DNA of 64,000 nt from Diadophis punctatus similis (GCA_023053685.1 JALIGW010000002.1:44823278-44887277), one strand, 5' to 3'. Shown: positions 23,060-35,052, numbered from the stretch's first letter. Notes: a model not told the origin generated them from the letters alone. Program-made: numbers and translations.

Positions 23060-23725
23060 CAATTGCAGCAACTCTAGTTGCTATTGTTAGGCAAGTCCTG
23101 CATAGTTTCAGTGTTCCATAGTCATATGATTGCTATTTGTGACTTCTTGCTGGCTTTGTCATTGACTCTGCTTTGTGGAAGGCTGCAAATATTATGTGAC
23201 CAGAGGAAAGTTCAAATATCGTAAGAGAGCCATTTGCCAAGTGCCCAAATTGTGATCATGTGATTCAGCGGCAAGTTCCTCCCTTACCGGTGCCAGTGCG
23301 CTGCGCATGCATCTTTACACTTCGGGCACGCGCATCTCCACGCTTCGGGCATGTGCGCCCCCTTGCGCGATTTGCTTCTGCACATGCGCAGAAGCAAAAT
23401 CGCACCAAAATCTTGCGAGGGGATGAGCACGCGCGAGAGATTTCGGCACGATTTTGCTTCCGTGCATGCGCAGAAGCAAAATCGGTCAAAAATTCACGGG
23501 AAAAAATGGCGACGCGCACGGTGGGCCAGCAGAGAGGGCTCCAGAGCGGTCGCACACAAATTGCGCAATCGGACGCTCCCTACCGGAGCTGCACACTGGG
23601 CAGCTACGGCAGGAACCCACCTCTGATGTGATTGCAGGGGGATGCAATTACAAGAAATGTTTATAAATCCCATCATTCAGCGTTGTAACTTCAAATGGTT
23701 GCTGAACAAGTGGTGACTATCTGTA
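23060..23725. repeat. Interspersed snake-type repeat, split by a hAT MITE
   Basis: Left part (GTCATTGACTCTGCTTTGTGG, GCCATTTGCCAAGTGCCC, TGTGATCATGTGATT) and right part (CATTCAGCGTTGTAACTTC, GTTGCTGAACAAG) are the two halves of one diverged repeat related to 7382-7640 and 57930-58098. It is interrupted at 23266-23625. I cannot assign its class. Confidence 0.55.
23266..23625. mobile_element. hAT-like MITE (CAGAGGTGGGTTCCT family), 360 bp
   Basis: Right end reversed reads CAGAGGTGGGTTCCT, left end CAGCGGCAAGTTCCT (11 of 15 match), with a perfect 8-bp duplication ATGTGATT at 23258-23265 and 23626-23633. The interior has two hairpins built on TTGCTTCTGC-GCAGAAGCAA (about 23368-23400 and 23450-23484). 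The overlapping frames on both strands are explained by this symmetry. Confidence 0.92.
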
Positions 23726-23752
23726 GATGATTGAAGGTAATTGTATAATATA

Positions 23753-24793
23753 CCCGTATTTTTCGGAGTATAAGACGGACCTTAGTTTTGGGGGAGGAAA
23801 ACAAGGAAAAAATGTTTTCTATGCAAAGCCCATTAAAAGTCTTCTACTTACAGTGGCCAGAAGTAAAACAAGCCCAAAAGTGATAAGCAAAAGGAATTTC
23901 AGCAGATATATCCTGCTTATCATCTGGTCATCCCACATAAAAGTAATTCAAACAAGCAAAAGATTTATTTAGGATATCTTTTTCAATAAATTATGCCTAG
24001 ATATAGGGGCCTTGACAGAGACCTTGACAGACAAGGAAAGGAGAACTTTCCTATGGTACTTTTTTTTCACTAAAAGGAACTTCATTCTGATTAAAACTGC
24101 CATAAACATGCTGCCATTTAGATAGTTAGTTGTCTAGTTCTTAAAATTATCAGACACTGCAGTGGCTGCTAAAAGAAAATACTGTAAGTAGATTTGCAAA
24201 TTTTGGAGAGAAGAGTTATAAACATCCATACTATGTTTTCTTCTTTAAAAAAAGTAAGTACTTCTGAGGAATATTTCTGCTTCTTTCCAGTACACTAAAG
24301 CAGATATAGGAATAATAAGAATCAATAAATAAGATTGAGAAGTAGTATTCTGCTATTTAAAAGAAGATACAAAAGCACTGGGCCTCTTCAGATCAAGCAT
24401 TTATTTTAAAAAGCTTCTTCATTTTGTTAAGTTGTCTAGAACAATAATAAAGCAGTCTTTAGAAAATAAGTCTAATAATTTGAACATTCTATAGACATTT
24501 ATAGTTATTGCCTTACCTCCTTGTCAGCAGTCCACCTCCCCAATTTGCCTCCGTGCAGCTTTAGTTTCACTTTCATTTTACCACATGGCAGCCTCTCAGC
24601 TGTCTGTCTGGAGGCTGATTCTGACCTGCTTGTACTAATCGGGCTCTGGCTGTTTGCTGCAGAGGTAAATTGCTGGGAGGCAGAGGCCAAAGGGTGGGGG
24701 TGGCTGGGGCTACATTCGATGTATAAGACGCACCCAAGTTTTCACCCTCTTTTGGGGGGTAAAAAGGTGTGTCTTATACTCCGAAAAATATGG
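23753..24793. mobile_element. TA-flanked nonautonomous element (CCGTATTTTTCGG family), copy b
   Basis: Termini CCCGTATTTTTCGGAGTATA and, reversed, CCATATTTTTCGGAGTATAA, with internal echoes of the GTATAAGACGCACC box near the right end (24720). The about 1.0 kb interior is the reverse complement of copy d (31247-32239), sharing TCTAGAACAATAATAAAGCA and ATTTGAACATTCTATAGACA. No transposase frame. Confidence 0.88.
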
Positions 24794-24924
24794 TTTGTAA
24801 ACCAAGGATATTTTTGGTCCTTTGGGAAGTTTCGTAGAATAATCTCCCCCTCCAATATATGACAGATCCCATTTGCTTGCCTTTAGAAAGTAAGCATTAA
24901 GGCCTGGCTTTTTCTCCAATCATA

Positions 24925-25000
24925 CATACCATTCCTTCAACACCACTGCAACTTTGAATAGTCACTGAATGAGTGATCATTAAGTGAGGACTACCTCTAC
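24925..25000. repeat. Fragment of the interspersed repeat seen at 23060
   Basis: CACTGCAACTTTGAATAGTCACTGAATGAG...TTAAGTGAGGACTACC matches the terminal part of that family. Confidence 0.45.
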
Positions 25001-25235
25001 TTAAAGTCTGCTTAAATCCAAATCAATAAAAGAAACATACACTGGATGCACAGATACTGTTTTTTAACCTACTGGTAATTCATAGGCAAATTTCTAAAAT
25101 GTTTGAAAGATCACAGAAAAGCAAAAACATGTCTTATATGTTACTATGGAAAGAAGACAAATAATCTAAAACAAAAAAATTAAGGCTGATAATATTCTCA
25201 ACTATGAGTCTATCTTCATTTAGTACCCTCTACAA

Positions 25236-25346
25236 CAGGGCTGTCAAATATCCCAGATGCTGGTCACGCCCACGCCGTTTAGCAAAGGGGAAAAAAAGTA
25301 CAGATATGTCACGTGATGCTGCCGTGACGTGAGTTTGATACCCCTG
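25236..25346. mobile_element. Short hAT-like MITE (CAGGGCTGTCAAA family)
   Basis: Begins CAGGGCTGTCAAATA and ends GTTTGATACCCCTG, with a perfect 8-bp duplication CTCTACAA at 25228-25235 and 25347-25354. It is 111 bp, with no coding capacity. Confidence 0.92.
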
Positions 25347-25354
25347 CTCTACAA

Positions 25355-26526
25355 CTATGTAACATTACCATTCCTACTTTTCCCACTTACTGTTAATAGT
25401 TTTATAGAACATGCTAAATCAAAACACCTTATGGCTCTGAATTATTCACTTTGTTTAATATAATGCTCTACTTCCTATTGCCGCTGTTGACTGACTACTA
25501 CTTCCAGATGGAGAAATTTCAGAATTCTATGCACAGCTTTCTTAACTTTCCCTAGCCAGTAAATCTATCATACTATTATGTGCAGAAAGTGGTAAGTTAG
25601 AGCACTAAAGGGACAAAATAAATGAGTTAGGATCCTAAAGAATTTTATTAAATGCCTACCTTCAACTTAGCATAAGCATTCCAGCACTACTGCTGGATTT
25701 TCAAGTGGCATGACTATAGCCTATTGTTTTAAAATATACATTTAGCCATAAAAAGTAATAACTAAACTCTCTTCCTTGATGGATAGTAGCCAAGGACTCA
25801 TCAAAGTTCCTGTAAAGATCTAGTGTACTATTTTAGGTTCCTGAAAAACAGGAAACATTTCTTGGCTTTATTCCTCAAAAATGCAGCCTTCTTTTCCAGG
25901 TGGTGCAGACAATTCCCTTTTATCATCATAATTAATCTTATTCAAGATTACCAAAAAATTCACAACCAGAGAGGGAATCCAAATGTACACCTCTGGTAAA
26001 AGAAAACAGTCTAACGATATTATATGCTGTTTGAAATAATTGTAATCTCTTACCATGAAATGTTTTCCCTCAAAGCATGTTAAAAGTAAAAGCCGAACAA
26101 CACAGCTGAAATATCGTCTTTATTTACTTGAATAAAAATGCATATCTCTAATATCAAGCACTTTTATGTGAGGATTTCAAAAGCAGCTCCAGACCTCTAT
26201 GATTATATTGTCATTGAGGAGTTTGGTAGTAAACTGATTCACTTCCATCTCAATTGTAATGTTACTATGACTACCAGATCTGGGCTGACAGCAGTAAACC
26301 ATTGAAGTTTCACCTATTTCACTGCTGCTGCTCCTCCTCCTCTGGATTTTGCAGCCCAAAACTGATAGGTATAATCCAAGCTACAAAAAAAAGGGGTGGT
26401 GGTGGTGGACGACGACGATATTATTTTGCAACAGTGATGTTTGTAGGTGGTCTCTTTTCCATTGGGGAAACTCTTCAAATTTCTAGGTTTTACCATATCG
26501 CAAGATCTAAAATGGACACCTAACAT
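25355..26526. other. Unique DNA with a short (GGT)n/(GAC)n patch
   Basis: No gene recognised. A microsatellite GGTGGTGGTGGTGGACGACG lies near 26393-26418. Confidence 0.5.
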
Positions 26527-26774
26527 GAGCCGAGGTGGCGCAGCGGTTAGAGCGCAGTACTGCAGGCCACTTTAGCTGACTGTGATCCGCAGGTCAGCGG
26601 TTCAAATTTCACCGGCTCAAGGTTGACTCAGCCTTCCATCCTTCCGAGGTAGGTAAAATGAGGACCCAGATTGTTGGGGGGCAATATAAATATACATTGC
26701 TTACTGGTGTAAACTGCTTAGAGAGTGCTTGCACTGTGAGGCGGTATATAAATCTCACTAATAAATAAATAAAC
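26527..26774 (+). mobile_element. tRNA-derived squamate SINE, full length
   Basis: The best copy in the window. Head GAGCCGAGGTGGCGCAGCGG has a perfect pol III A box (TGGCGCAGCGG, 26536-26546) and a B box GGTTCAAATTT (26599-26609). Then come GGCTCAAGGTTGACTCAGCC, CCCAGATTGTTGGGG, GGCGGTATATAAATCTCAC and an (AATA)n tail. SINE RNA would be made by RNA polymerase III and copied by a LINE reverse transcriptase. It is directly followed by an L3-type LINE. Confidence 0.93.
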
Positions 26775-26799
26775 ATCAAAAGCATCATCAAAAAACAAA

Positions 26800-27171
26800 G
26801 AATGTTCTTTCTGTGCCAACTCAGAAACTGCGCATGGAGCTGCTGATACAGTTCTACAGAGGAATTATTGAGTCTGTCATCTGCACCTCTATAACTGTCT
26901 GGTTCGGTTCTGCAACCCAACAACAGACACAGACTTCAGAGGATAATCGGAACTGCAGAAAAAACAATTGCTACCAACCTGCCTTCCATTGAGGACCTGT
27001 ATACTGCACGAGTCAAAAAGAGGGCTGTGAAAATATTTACAGACCCCTCACATCCTGGACACAAACTGTTTCAACTCCTACACTCAAAACAACGCTATAG
27101 AGCACTGCACACCAGAACAACTAGACACAAGAACAGTTTTTCCCAGAACGCCATCACTCTGCTAAACAAAT
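26800..27171 (+). pseudogene. L3-type LINE reverse transcriptase, C-terminal remnant
   Basis: Conceptual translation gives GTAEKTIATNLPSIEDLY, KKRAVKIFTDPSHPGHKLF and RYRALHTRTTRHKNSF before a stop at 27171. This is the typical RT C-terminal tail of this LINE group, downstream of the polymerase palm. Stops and frameshifts upstream (near 26840-26900) show it is dead. The same peptide order is seen at 63270-63704 on the minus strand. Confidence 0.82.
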
Positions 27172-27440
27172 AATTCCCTCAACACTGTCAAACTATTTAC
27201 TAAGTCTGCACTACTATTAATCTTCTCATCGTTCCCATCACCCATCTCCTCCCACTAATGACTGTATGACTGTAACTTTGTTCCTAACATGATTTGATTG
27301 GTTATTTGTACCCGGACTATCATTAAGCGTTGTACCTTATGATTCTTGACGAACATATCTTTTCTTTTCTGTACACTGAGAGCATATGCACCAAGACAAA
27401 TTCCTTGTGTGTCCAATCACACTTCGCCAATAAAAATTTA

Positions 27441-27565
27441 TTCTATTCTATTCTATTCTATTCTATTCTATTCTATTCTATTCTATTCTATTCTATTCTA
27501 TTCTATTCTATTCTATTCTATTCTATTCTATTCTATTCTATTCTATTCTATTCTTCTCTATTCTA
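27441..27565. repeat. (TTCTA)n microsatellite, about 23 near-perfect units
   Basis: Uninterrupted TTCTA from 27441 to about 27553, then TTCTCTATTCTA. It is the 3' tail of the LINE before it. Confidence 0.97.
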
Positions 27566-27569
27566 ATTA

Positions 27570-28009
27570 TATTATATTCTAGCTTTACCTGTCCTTGCAG
27601 TTTCTGAGGCTCACTCCTTTTAGCAGGCCATTAAAAACAATGCTTGTTTGAATTGAAATGAGATTTGCTGATTCCTCCTTCTCTTTTGGAGGGATGAGAA
27701 AACTCATTAAATGGCAGTTGATTGAGTCTCTTTTTTTCTTTTCCTTTTGGGGTAGGGTGAGGGGGGGTATTTTGATTACTTCAAAGTTTGGAAACTCTAT
27801 GTGACAAATTTCTTGGTTTTAATATAGCACAAAAATAGACTCAAAAGTAGTAGGCAAGTATTCTGAGATGGCTGAAGAGACAATTCATATTTTGTTTCAC
27901 CATCACTACTACCGCCACCACCAAGAAAAACTATTTCTCCCATATAATCTTCTTTGAACTGTGATACAACTGAAGAAAACAAATCTGTTTCCCCCTATAA
28001 GGTCATTAC
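27570..28009. other. Unassigned DNA
   Basis: No recognised gene or repeat. Confidence 0.45.
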
Positions 28010-28082
28010 TTTATTTATTTATTTATTTAAATAGATTTGTATGCCGCCCAATTCCCGGGGGACTTACAAAGTAAGATTAGAC
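28010..28082 (-). mobile_element. L2-type LINE 3' end, short
   Basis: (ATTT)n then AGATTTGTATGCCGCCCAATTCCC; reversed, this is the GGGCGGCATACAAAT...AAATAAAT 3' end shared with 29580, 36958 and 42819. Confidence 0.7.
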
Positions 28083-28355
28083 ACTATATAATTTCTAATT
28101 TGCTGGTGACATACAGCATAACAGAATTTTTATTTTTCTTAACTGGACAAAGCAACACTAAATGTTCTCCAAAGGGTTGGCTCTTAATTATCCTCCATAT
28201 TCTATAAAACTGAAGGCAATGCTCAAAGAGGAAATAAGGGAGGAACAATAGCAATTTTAGAAGAAGAGGGAAGATGATGGTCTCTGTTCACCTCCCTCCT
28301 CTGAAATGAACGATGATGAAATCTAGATAATAATCAAGCAGATAGAAACAAACTA

Positions 28356-28849
28356 CTGTATTTTTCGGAGTATAAAATGCATCTCCCCCCCAAAAAAGAG
28401 GCTGAATATTTGGGTGTGTCTTATACTCGGAATGTAGCTTTTACTAAGCTTTTTTCAGCCCTAATGAGGTGCTAACAGTGAAACAATCTTCCGTGCTTTG
28501 CAAGCAAGCGATCTTCCGCCTTTTTTTCAGCCCTAACGAGGTGCTAACAAGTGAAGCGGTCTTCTGTGCTTTGCTAGTGAAGCGATCTTACCTTTGCCTG
28601 CTTTTCTCATTGTTTCTCTCTCTGAAGAGAGAGAGAAGTGAAGTGTTTTAGAAACTGTTTTTTATCCCCAACCAGGGGATAAAAAGCAAGCACGTGTGCT
28701 CAAAACCAGCAAACTAATGTGCTGAAGCTGACCAGACTAAGGACTAGCCAGATGAATACCTGGTAGGCAGATTTTTTCCCCCTATTTTCCTCCCCCAAAA
28801 CTAAGGTGCGTCTTATCCTTCGGTGCGTCTTATACTCTGAAAAATACGG
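28356..28849. mobile_element. TA-flanked nonautonomous element, copy c
   Basis: CTGTATTTTTCGGAGTATAA at the left and GTCTTATACTCTGAAAAATACGG at the right, TA on both sides (28354-28355, 28850-28851). The 494-bp interior (TTTTTTCAGCCCTAA, GAGGTGCTAACA, CCAGATGAATACCTGGTAGG) is shared in the same orientation with copy e at 48357-48852. Confidence 0.9.
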
Positions 28850-28946
28850 TAGTTTCACTAAGTTTGTTGCTTTAATTTTGATTCAAATTCTATGTGTTTT
28901 CCTTTCTATTTTTCCAATAATTTCATGTTCCAAATAGCACAACCAC

Positions 28947-29300
28947 TTTTTATTTATTTATTTATAAAAATTATTGGCCACCCATCTTACCATAAGGCAA
29001 CTCTGGGTGGCTTACAGTAATAAAATTATATCTGCATGAAAATATAAATAAATCAACCAAATATTAAAATCTAAGGACATGTGGGGAGGGTGAGGGCGGA
29101 ATAGGGGGGGAAGGTGGGATCTGTTGTTACTCATCAACCATCTCCACTTTGCTGTTCCCCCATTGGGGCCCCAGGCCAACTTGCAAAGCCAAGTCTTTAG
29201 GCCCTTACGAAAGGATACAAGGGTTGGGGCCAACTTCACATTGGGGGCAAGACGTTCCAGAGGGCAGGAGCAACAGCAGAGAAGGGTCTCCTTTTTATAC
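28947..29300 (-). mobile_element. L2-type LINE 3' end
   Basis: (TTTA)n tail, then ATTGGCCACCCATCTTACC, then on the minus strand a decayed coding end in which FRKGLKTWLCKLAWGPNGG (about 29205-29150) corresponds to the FRKAVKTWLGRQAWG end seen at 43084. More diverged than the copies at 29580 and 42819. Confidence 0.7.
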
Positions 29301-29579
29301 CTAAAGGCTGGACCTCATTGGTTTACTAATACAACTTCTGATTAAAATGCTCCCTCTATGCAAGACTTCCTACGTAACTATCCTTATGTTTCAAGATTGG
29401 CACAAGGAATATTTTTTTCTGGCTTAAGAATGTACTTAAGGAACAAGAACAGTTAAAGATTCTAGAACCAGGCAAGGATGTTCAGCTTGAATGGTAGTAG
29501 CCTTAATATGTTTTCCAGTTTAACAATTTGCAATTTGTAACAGAGAACAATGTGGACCTATCTTTACGGTAAGTTACAG

Positions 29580-30296
29580 TTTATTTATTTATTTATTATT
29601 TATTTATTATTTATTCTTCTATGCCGCCCTACTCCCGAGGGACTCAGGGCGGCGTACAACAATTTTATAAGAACATCAATAATAAACAGTAATTTAAAAG
29701 CAACAGTTAAGAAAATATACAAAAGTTAAAAAAATGTTCACAATCAGCCATACCAAGGGGGGAATTCAGATGGATTTAGTCTTTCCCCCCTGCCTGCAGG
29801 AAGAGCCATGTCTTGATGGCTTTCCGGAAGGCCAGCAGGGTGGGGATGGTTCAGGTCTCTGGGGGAAGTTGGTTCCAGAGCGCGGGGCCCCCCACAGAGA
29901 AGGCCCTCCCCCTAGGGCCCGCCAACCGGCATTGTTTGGCTGACGGGACCTGGAGGAGGCCCACTCTGTGGGCCCTAACTGGTCGAAGGGAAGTGTGAGG
30001 CAGAATGCGGTCCTGAAGGTAGCCTGGTCCTAGGCCATGTAGGGCTTTAAAGATGATGATCAACACCTTGAATTGTACCCGGAGACCGATGGGCAGCCAA
30101 TGCAGCTGGTGGAGTATAGGTGTAACATGGGTGTACCTTGGCACACCCACCACAGCACGCGCAGCTGCATTTTGCACCAACTGAAGTCTCCGAATACTCC
30201 TCAAGGGTAGCCCCATGTAGAGCGCATTGCAGTAGTCCAAACGAGAGGTGACAAGGGCGTGAGTTCTCACAGCCTCGAATGTATGCATTTTGTTTG
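29580..30296 (-). mobile_element. L2/CR1-clade LINE, 3' end with RT C-terminus
   Basis: 5'-truncated LINE: RT C-terminal frame, 3' UTR, the GGCGGCATAGAAG hallmark, and an (AAATA)n tail at 29580-29620. It is the best preserved L2-type copy in the window. Confidence 0.88.
29851..30288 (-). pseudogene. L2-type reverse transcriptase C-terminal fragment
   Basis: An open frame of 145 codons reads VTSRLDYCNALYMGLP, RLQLVQNAAARAVVGVPR, ILHQLHWLPIGLRVQFK, GRAFSVGGPALWNQLPPET. These are the thumb/C-terminal motifs of CR1- and L2-clade reverse transcriptases. The palm with the catalytic Asp-Asp is absent because the element is 5'-truncated. The frame breaks near 29851 and continues as an FRKA..KTWL-like end in another frame. 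It cannot make an active enzyme. Confidence 0.87.
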
Positions 30297-31244
30297 AAAG
30301 TTATTACCTACTCGCTTCCACTTCAGACTTTTTAAGTACAAAAGCAGGGACAGCTTGGTAGTCAAGCAGATTTAATTTAGTATAGTCAGATTTTATACAA
30401 ACACACCCCACTGTGTCCTGAAAAAGCACACTAAACATTTCATTTCCTCTAGTGTGAAGTTGAAGGGTATTTTTTGTGGGGGTGGGGTAACTGATTTAAA
30501 GATGTTATTTGCAGGTTCCCATTGTTCAGCAGAAGGAACTCCCTCATTGTGTTCTCCGTGCCTTCTCAGGAATCTGACTTCAGCAGAGTGAATTATTGGA
30601 TGGTCTCCTTTAATGTGCTTTGAGGAGACTGGAGAGTAGAAAGGAAGTGCCATGAAAATATTTGGAAAACTTCAATAGTGGATAGGGAGAAGTATAATTG
30701 CAGCATGATTTAGATATAAAGGATTATTTAGTGAAACAAGATTTCTTTACTTGTGTAGTTACCCATTTGTTCATCTAAAATTAACTGATGCAGAAACCTT
30801 GGCAGGTCCCTATTTGTAAGAAACAAAGTTTAATATTAAATCCAAATTTTATCTTCAAACACAAACTCAAACTTTGAAGGGCACATAAAAACTTTAGTTT
30901 TCAGTAAGGCACATAATAGAGAGCTACGTTTTGGAAGGATAAGGGCAGTATTCGTATTCTCACACAGTAACACCAAAATTATATCTAAATTCTATATCAA
31001 TCAAACTTTTAACTGTATTTTTATTTTCAGAATGAAACTTTAAATTTTAAACTAGTGAATACCAAATTACACTTGATTATCTAATCTCTTGTAAATTCAG
31101 GATGGGTATAATTCACAGGACTTTCAACCTTTGAGAAGTGAAAATGCATATGTCAAAACCCCCTTTACTCCTTATAATAAGATAATTCTTCATTAACTGT
31201 AAAGTCTTCAAATATAATATTATGTACCCTCTTTAACACCCAGT
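30297..31244. other. Unassigned DNA
   Basis: Nothing recognised; the 86-codon minus frame at 30393-30653 has no identifiable domain. Confidence 0.45.
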
Positions 31245-31246
31245 TA

Positions 31247-32239
31247 CCGTATTTTTCGGAGTATAAGATGCATCTTTTTACCCCAAAAAAGAGGGTGAAA
31301 ACTTGGGTGCGTCTTATACACCAAATGTAGCCTTTGGCCTCTGTCTTCCAGCAATTTACCTGCTTGCAGGAAAGAGGGAAGAGCCTTTAAAGCCAAGCAA
31401 GTCAGTAGCAGTTTCCCCACGAACAGCTGATTAGGTTTGCCACATGGAAAAATGAAAGTGAAACTAACTGCAAAGAGGCAAATAGCTGGGAGAGATTAGA
31501 CACACAGTTTTTTATTTTTGCTGAACTGGCTGCAAAGGGGTAAGTGAATAACTATAAATGTCTGTAGAATGTTCAAATTATTAGACTTATTTTTTAAAGA
31601 CTGCTTTATTATTGTTCTAGAGCCAGGGATCTCCAACCTTGGCAACTTTAAGACTTGTGGACTTCAACTCCCAGAATTCAACAGCCAGCTTTGTTAGCTT
31701 TGCTGGCTGTGGAATTCTGGGAGTTGAAGTCCACAAGTCTTAAAGTTGCAAAGGTTGGAGATCCCTGTAAATCTAGACAACTTAACAAAATAAAGAAGCT
31801 TTTTAAAATAAATGCTTGCTCTGAAGAGGCCCAATGCTATTGTATCTTCTTTTAAAAAATAGAGAATAATGTATACTTCCAGAAATTTTAATTAATTTTA
31901 ACAGCTCTGTACAAGTATAGTATGAAATGTAACAGTGTCCTGTTTAGTATTAGAGTTTAGTTACCTTGGAGTAGATCTATTTAAATAATTGGGAGGAGTT
32001 AGTGTGACCACATTTAAGAAAACTTTCTGGCATAATGTACATTTCTCCAATTCTTTGCTATTTCTATGGGTCAGGCACACATGCACAGAAATACACAGCA
32101 AACTGTATATCATCTGTGCTGTTTGCTGTTTGCTGTTTGGCAAATTGCTTGGAGGCAGAGGCCTTTTTTTCTTGTTTTCCTCCCCCAAAACTAAGGTGCG
32201 TCTTATACTTCGGTGAGTCTTATACTCCGAAAAATACGG
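31247..32239. mobile_element. TA-flanked nonautonomous element, copy d
   Basis: Perfect-looking termini CCGTATTTTTCGGAGTATAA and reversed CCGTATTTTTCGGAGTATAA, TA on both sides (31245-31246, 32240-32241). The interior is homologous to copy b in inverted orientation, except that copy d carries an extra palindromic MITE at 31623-31770. Confidence 0.93.
31623..31770. mobile_element. Fold-back hAT-like MITE nested in copy d
   Basis: CAGGGATCTCCAACCTTGGC ... GGTTGGAGATCCCTG with arms of about 60 bp around CTTTGTTAGCTTTGC. The site without the insertion is visible in copy b (24433-24445 region): GTTGTCTAGAACAATAATAA. Comparing the two gives a probable 8-bp duplication TTCTAGAG / ATCTAGAC, now diverged at two bases. 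Confidence 0.85.
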
Positions 32240-32241
32240 TA

Positions 32242-35038
32242 ACTTAGATACAACTCACAATGTGGGAAATAACTAACTTCCTAAAGACTTTCTTTTCATT
32301 TTACTTGTTGGCTAAAGCCATCTATTCCTATTTTGGAACAGCTTTTATGAAAAGCTGTCATGGTAATTATTTGATTTTTTAAAGTGGCCATAGATAAGGT
32401 TTCCTCTGTCATTTTATACCAGTACTATTTTCATTGGTCGCAGATTTCAGATAAATAGCTAAGGACAAACACAAGTCTCAGAGGTTCTCAGTACCATAGG
32501 AATCTTCAAATAGAAGGCTGACTCATCCTAAGATCCTACTTTCAGGTGCAAAGATAATAGGATATACTGTTGAATGCTAGTAATTTTAATAATCCCAAAC
32601 CAAATTACCTAGAAATGCTTCAGGTGCTTCAATCTCCATGATGGTTTTACAAAGAGTAGCATGTGTCATTCTTAAGCCTGATCTGAGACTACAAATTTGG
32701 GGGAATTTTGCCAAGTAACACAGTTTAGCACTCTTCTTATAATTAGGACCAGCTGCAATAATACAATATTAAGCTTCTGTTATGTGATAAGAAAAGTTGA
32801 GTAAATTACCCCATACTTAATTCACTTATACAGAGACAGTACACATATTATGTATTATGCCACTCTAGTTGAAATCTTAGTTTCTATTAAGAGAGAGAAA
32901 ATATTACAGTTTTAAAAATTAATGGTCATAAATGGCATTTCAATCTGCAACAAGAAATAGATGTATTTGAAGAAAACTTTGTGTTTTCACAAACTGCTAC
33001 TGACCCTTTAAAAATCATTCTCCCTCTTATTACCGGTATAGATTTTAATACTTTTTAAAAGAAGTATAGAGGAGGTTCCATACGGTTCCACTTAAGTTCT
33101 TATAAAATAATCAGCTGACATATGAATTGACCTTTATTAGCTATGATACTATGATATAATTCACATATTGTTTTTATAAGGTTAATATAAAACTATCAAC
33201 TTCAGATTTTCATTTTTTAAATTTTTTTAATAGAAATACTCAGTACACAGTACACAATCTAATGATGTGAAAATAATTTAAAGTTCCATAAATGAAAAAT
33301 ATTTGAAACTTATCTAGGATTTATTAGCCAAATTATTTAACTTGTTATTTTTATCAAATAGAGAGATATTTATATTTTTCATTAATCAAACAGTGCTACA
33401 AACCTACACCTTGACAAACACTTTGAGGAAGTACTGAACACATATCGCCCCAAATCTATTAAAACAAAAACAAAAATTTGCAGGAGTCAAACTTTTCCAA
33501 GGATTTTATTAATTCCTGCTGGAAGCTTTTTGTATTATAAATAAGATAAAATTGAATAATTCAAGTTATATTCATGTCAAGTTATGTCAAAAACAATTGT
33601 GATAAGATGTTCAGATACAGCTACATTTCTATATGCAAGAAATACAATCAGAAGAACAAAAAGAAAAGGTCTCAAATTACCAGTTTTCCTACATATTTAA
33701 CTCCATACAATGCATAATTTTACATATTCAACACTTGCTGGCCTTTTGCTACATACTTAAACACTGTACCTTCCCATGAGTTGATTCAACTCCATGACAG
33801 TTTTATACACACACACCCCACATACACACATTATGTGTGTATTACCCTTTTTCTGGCAGCTTGTTTTATCACATTTTGAAATTACCATAAAGAACAATAG
33901 AAGCTTTTATTAAAACGTACTGTGTGTATACTTCCAAATATACATACACTTTAAAAACAGGTAACTATGTTTAATTGTATTAATATAATAAAATACTACT
34001 ACTTTAAATCAACTAAAATACAACTAGAAAAAAACCCCTTCAAAATTAGCAAGAGCCTAGAATTAGGAAGAAGAGAGTTAAAATAAATCAGATTCACACT
34101 GAAAGATTTTGGGAGGCTGAATTCCAGAAGTACTGTATGGAAAACAAAGAGTGAAGATACAGAAAAGAAAAAAAAATGTAATGACCTTGGGAAAATAAGC
34201 TTGATGTTGTTGTTTTTTAAAAAAACAAGTTGAGAAAAGAAGAGTAATCTAAAATTTGAAGGGAAAAAAAAGCCTAAACAGAACTCTAAGATATATTACA
34301 TGTATTCTGAGGAAAATATATTTTAAGAACACTGAGTTATTTCACAGTCCCTATAGTATATTTTATAAATGCTCACAAATTGCCATGGTTTGATATGATT
34401 CTCAGAATCTGTCTATATATAAATGACTTTTAAATTAACTGCAAACTGAAGAACATAGGAAAACAAGTTTTTAAAATCAATATTAGAGGCAAACATCAGA
34501 AGTCAACTAAATATCATACATACCAGTTGAGTTGTAATGTGTCTTCTTCATAAAAGAGCTGAATGAAATGCTAAATATTTTGATTTTTATAAAGCTTGTT
34601 TTAGTTAACTATTGTTGTGTCTCTTGATGAAAAAAAAATGGTAATTATCCATGAGTTGGTAACATTTAGCTCCTCAAAAAACAACCATGAAAATGTGTTT
34701 TCATTCCACTTTGAAGGGCTTATCAACATATTTGTTCTGTGTTGTGAAATGCAATTTTCCACCTAGCTCTTTGCCAATTTACTTCTTTTCTTAATGTCAC
34801 ACTAACAAAGTGAAGCCAGATAATGTTCTGTGTTCGTGGTCGCATTTAGAAAAAATATTCAGAATAAAAATCTGGACTTATCTGGCCACTTCCTTTTAGG
34901 AAATTCAATTCTACTCCACCCAACTTCCAACATAACAGACTACTCTGTGTATATGAGACAAACCAAAAAACAACACATACACAATAGAGACTGATAGAGC
35001 CCAAACAAACAGATGATGCACATATGGCATGGTATTAT
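32242..35038. other. AT-rich unique DNA, no gene recognised
   Basis: The longest stretch in the window without a recognised repeat (about 2.8 kb). No frame with a domain. Small CA/TG patches near 33806-33845. Confidence 0.55.
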
Positions 35039-35052
35039 ATATTATATGTGTG

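Larger units (their letters stand above)
26775..27565 (+). mobile_element. CR1/L3-type LINE 3' end with (TTCTA)n tail
   Basis: 5'-truncated LINE: RT C-terminus, 3' UTR (CGGACTATCATTAAG, GTACCTTATGATTCTTG, TTGTGTGTCCAATCACAC) and AATAAAA leading straight into (TTCTA)n. The minus-strand copy at 62897-63705 has the same body and the same tail. LINEs that seed AATAG/CTATT microsatellites at their 3' ends are a known trait of snake CR1-L3 elements, and this is the main basis for the taxonomic guess. Confidence 0.85.

Noticed and set aside
26536..26609. Possible tRNA gene
   Set aside because: A and B boxes are present but the cloverleaf stems do not form, and the sequence continues as a SINE found five times in the window.
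27441..27565. CRISPR-like or coding repeat
   Set aside because: It is a plain pentanucleotide microsatellite with no spacers; the Ser/Ile/Leu/Phe/Tyr-repeat frames follow from the repeat.
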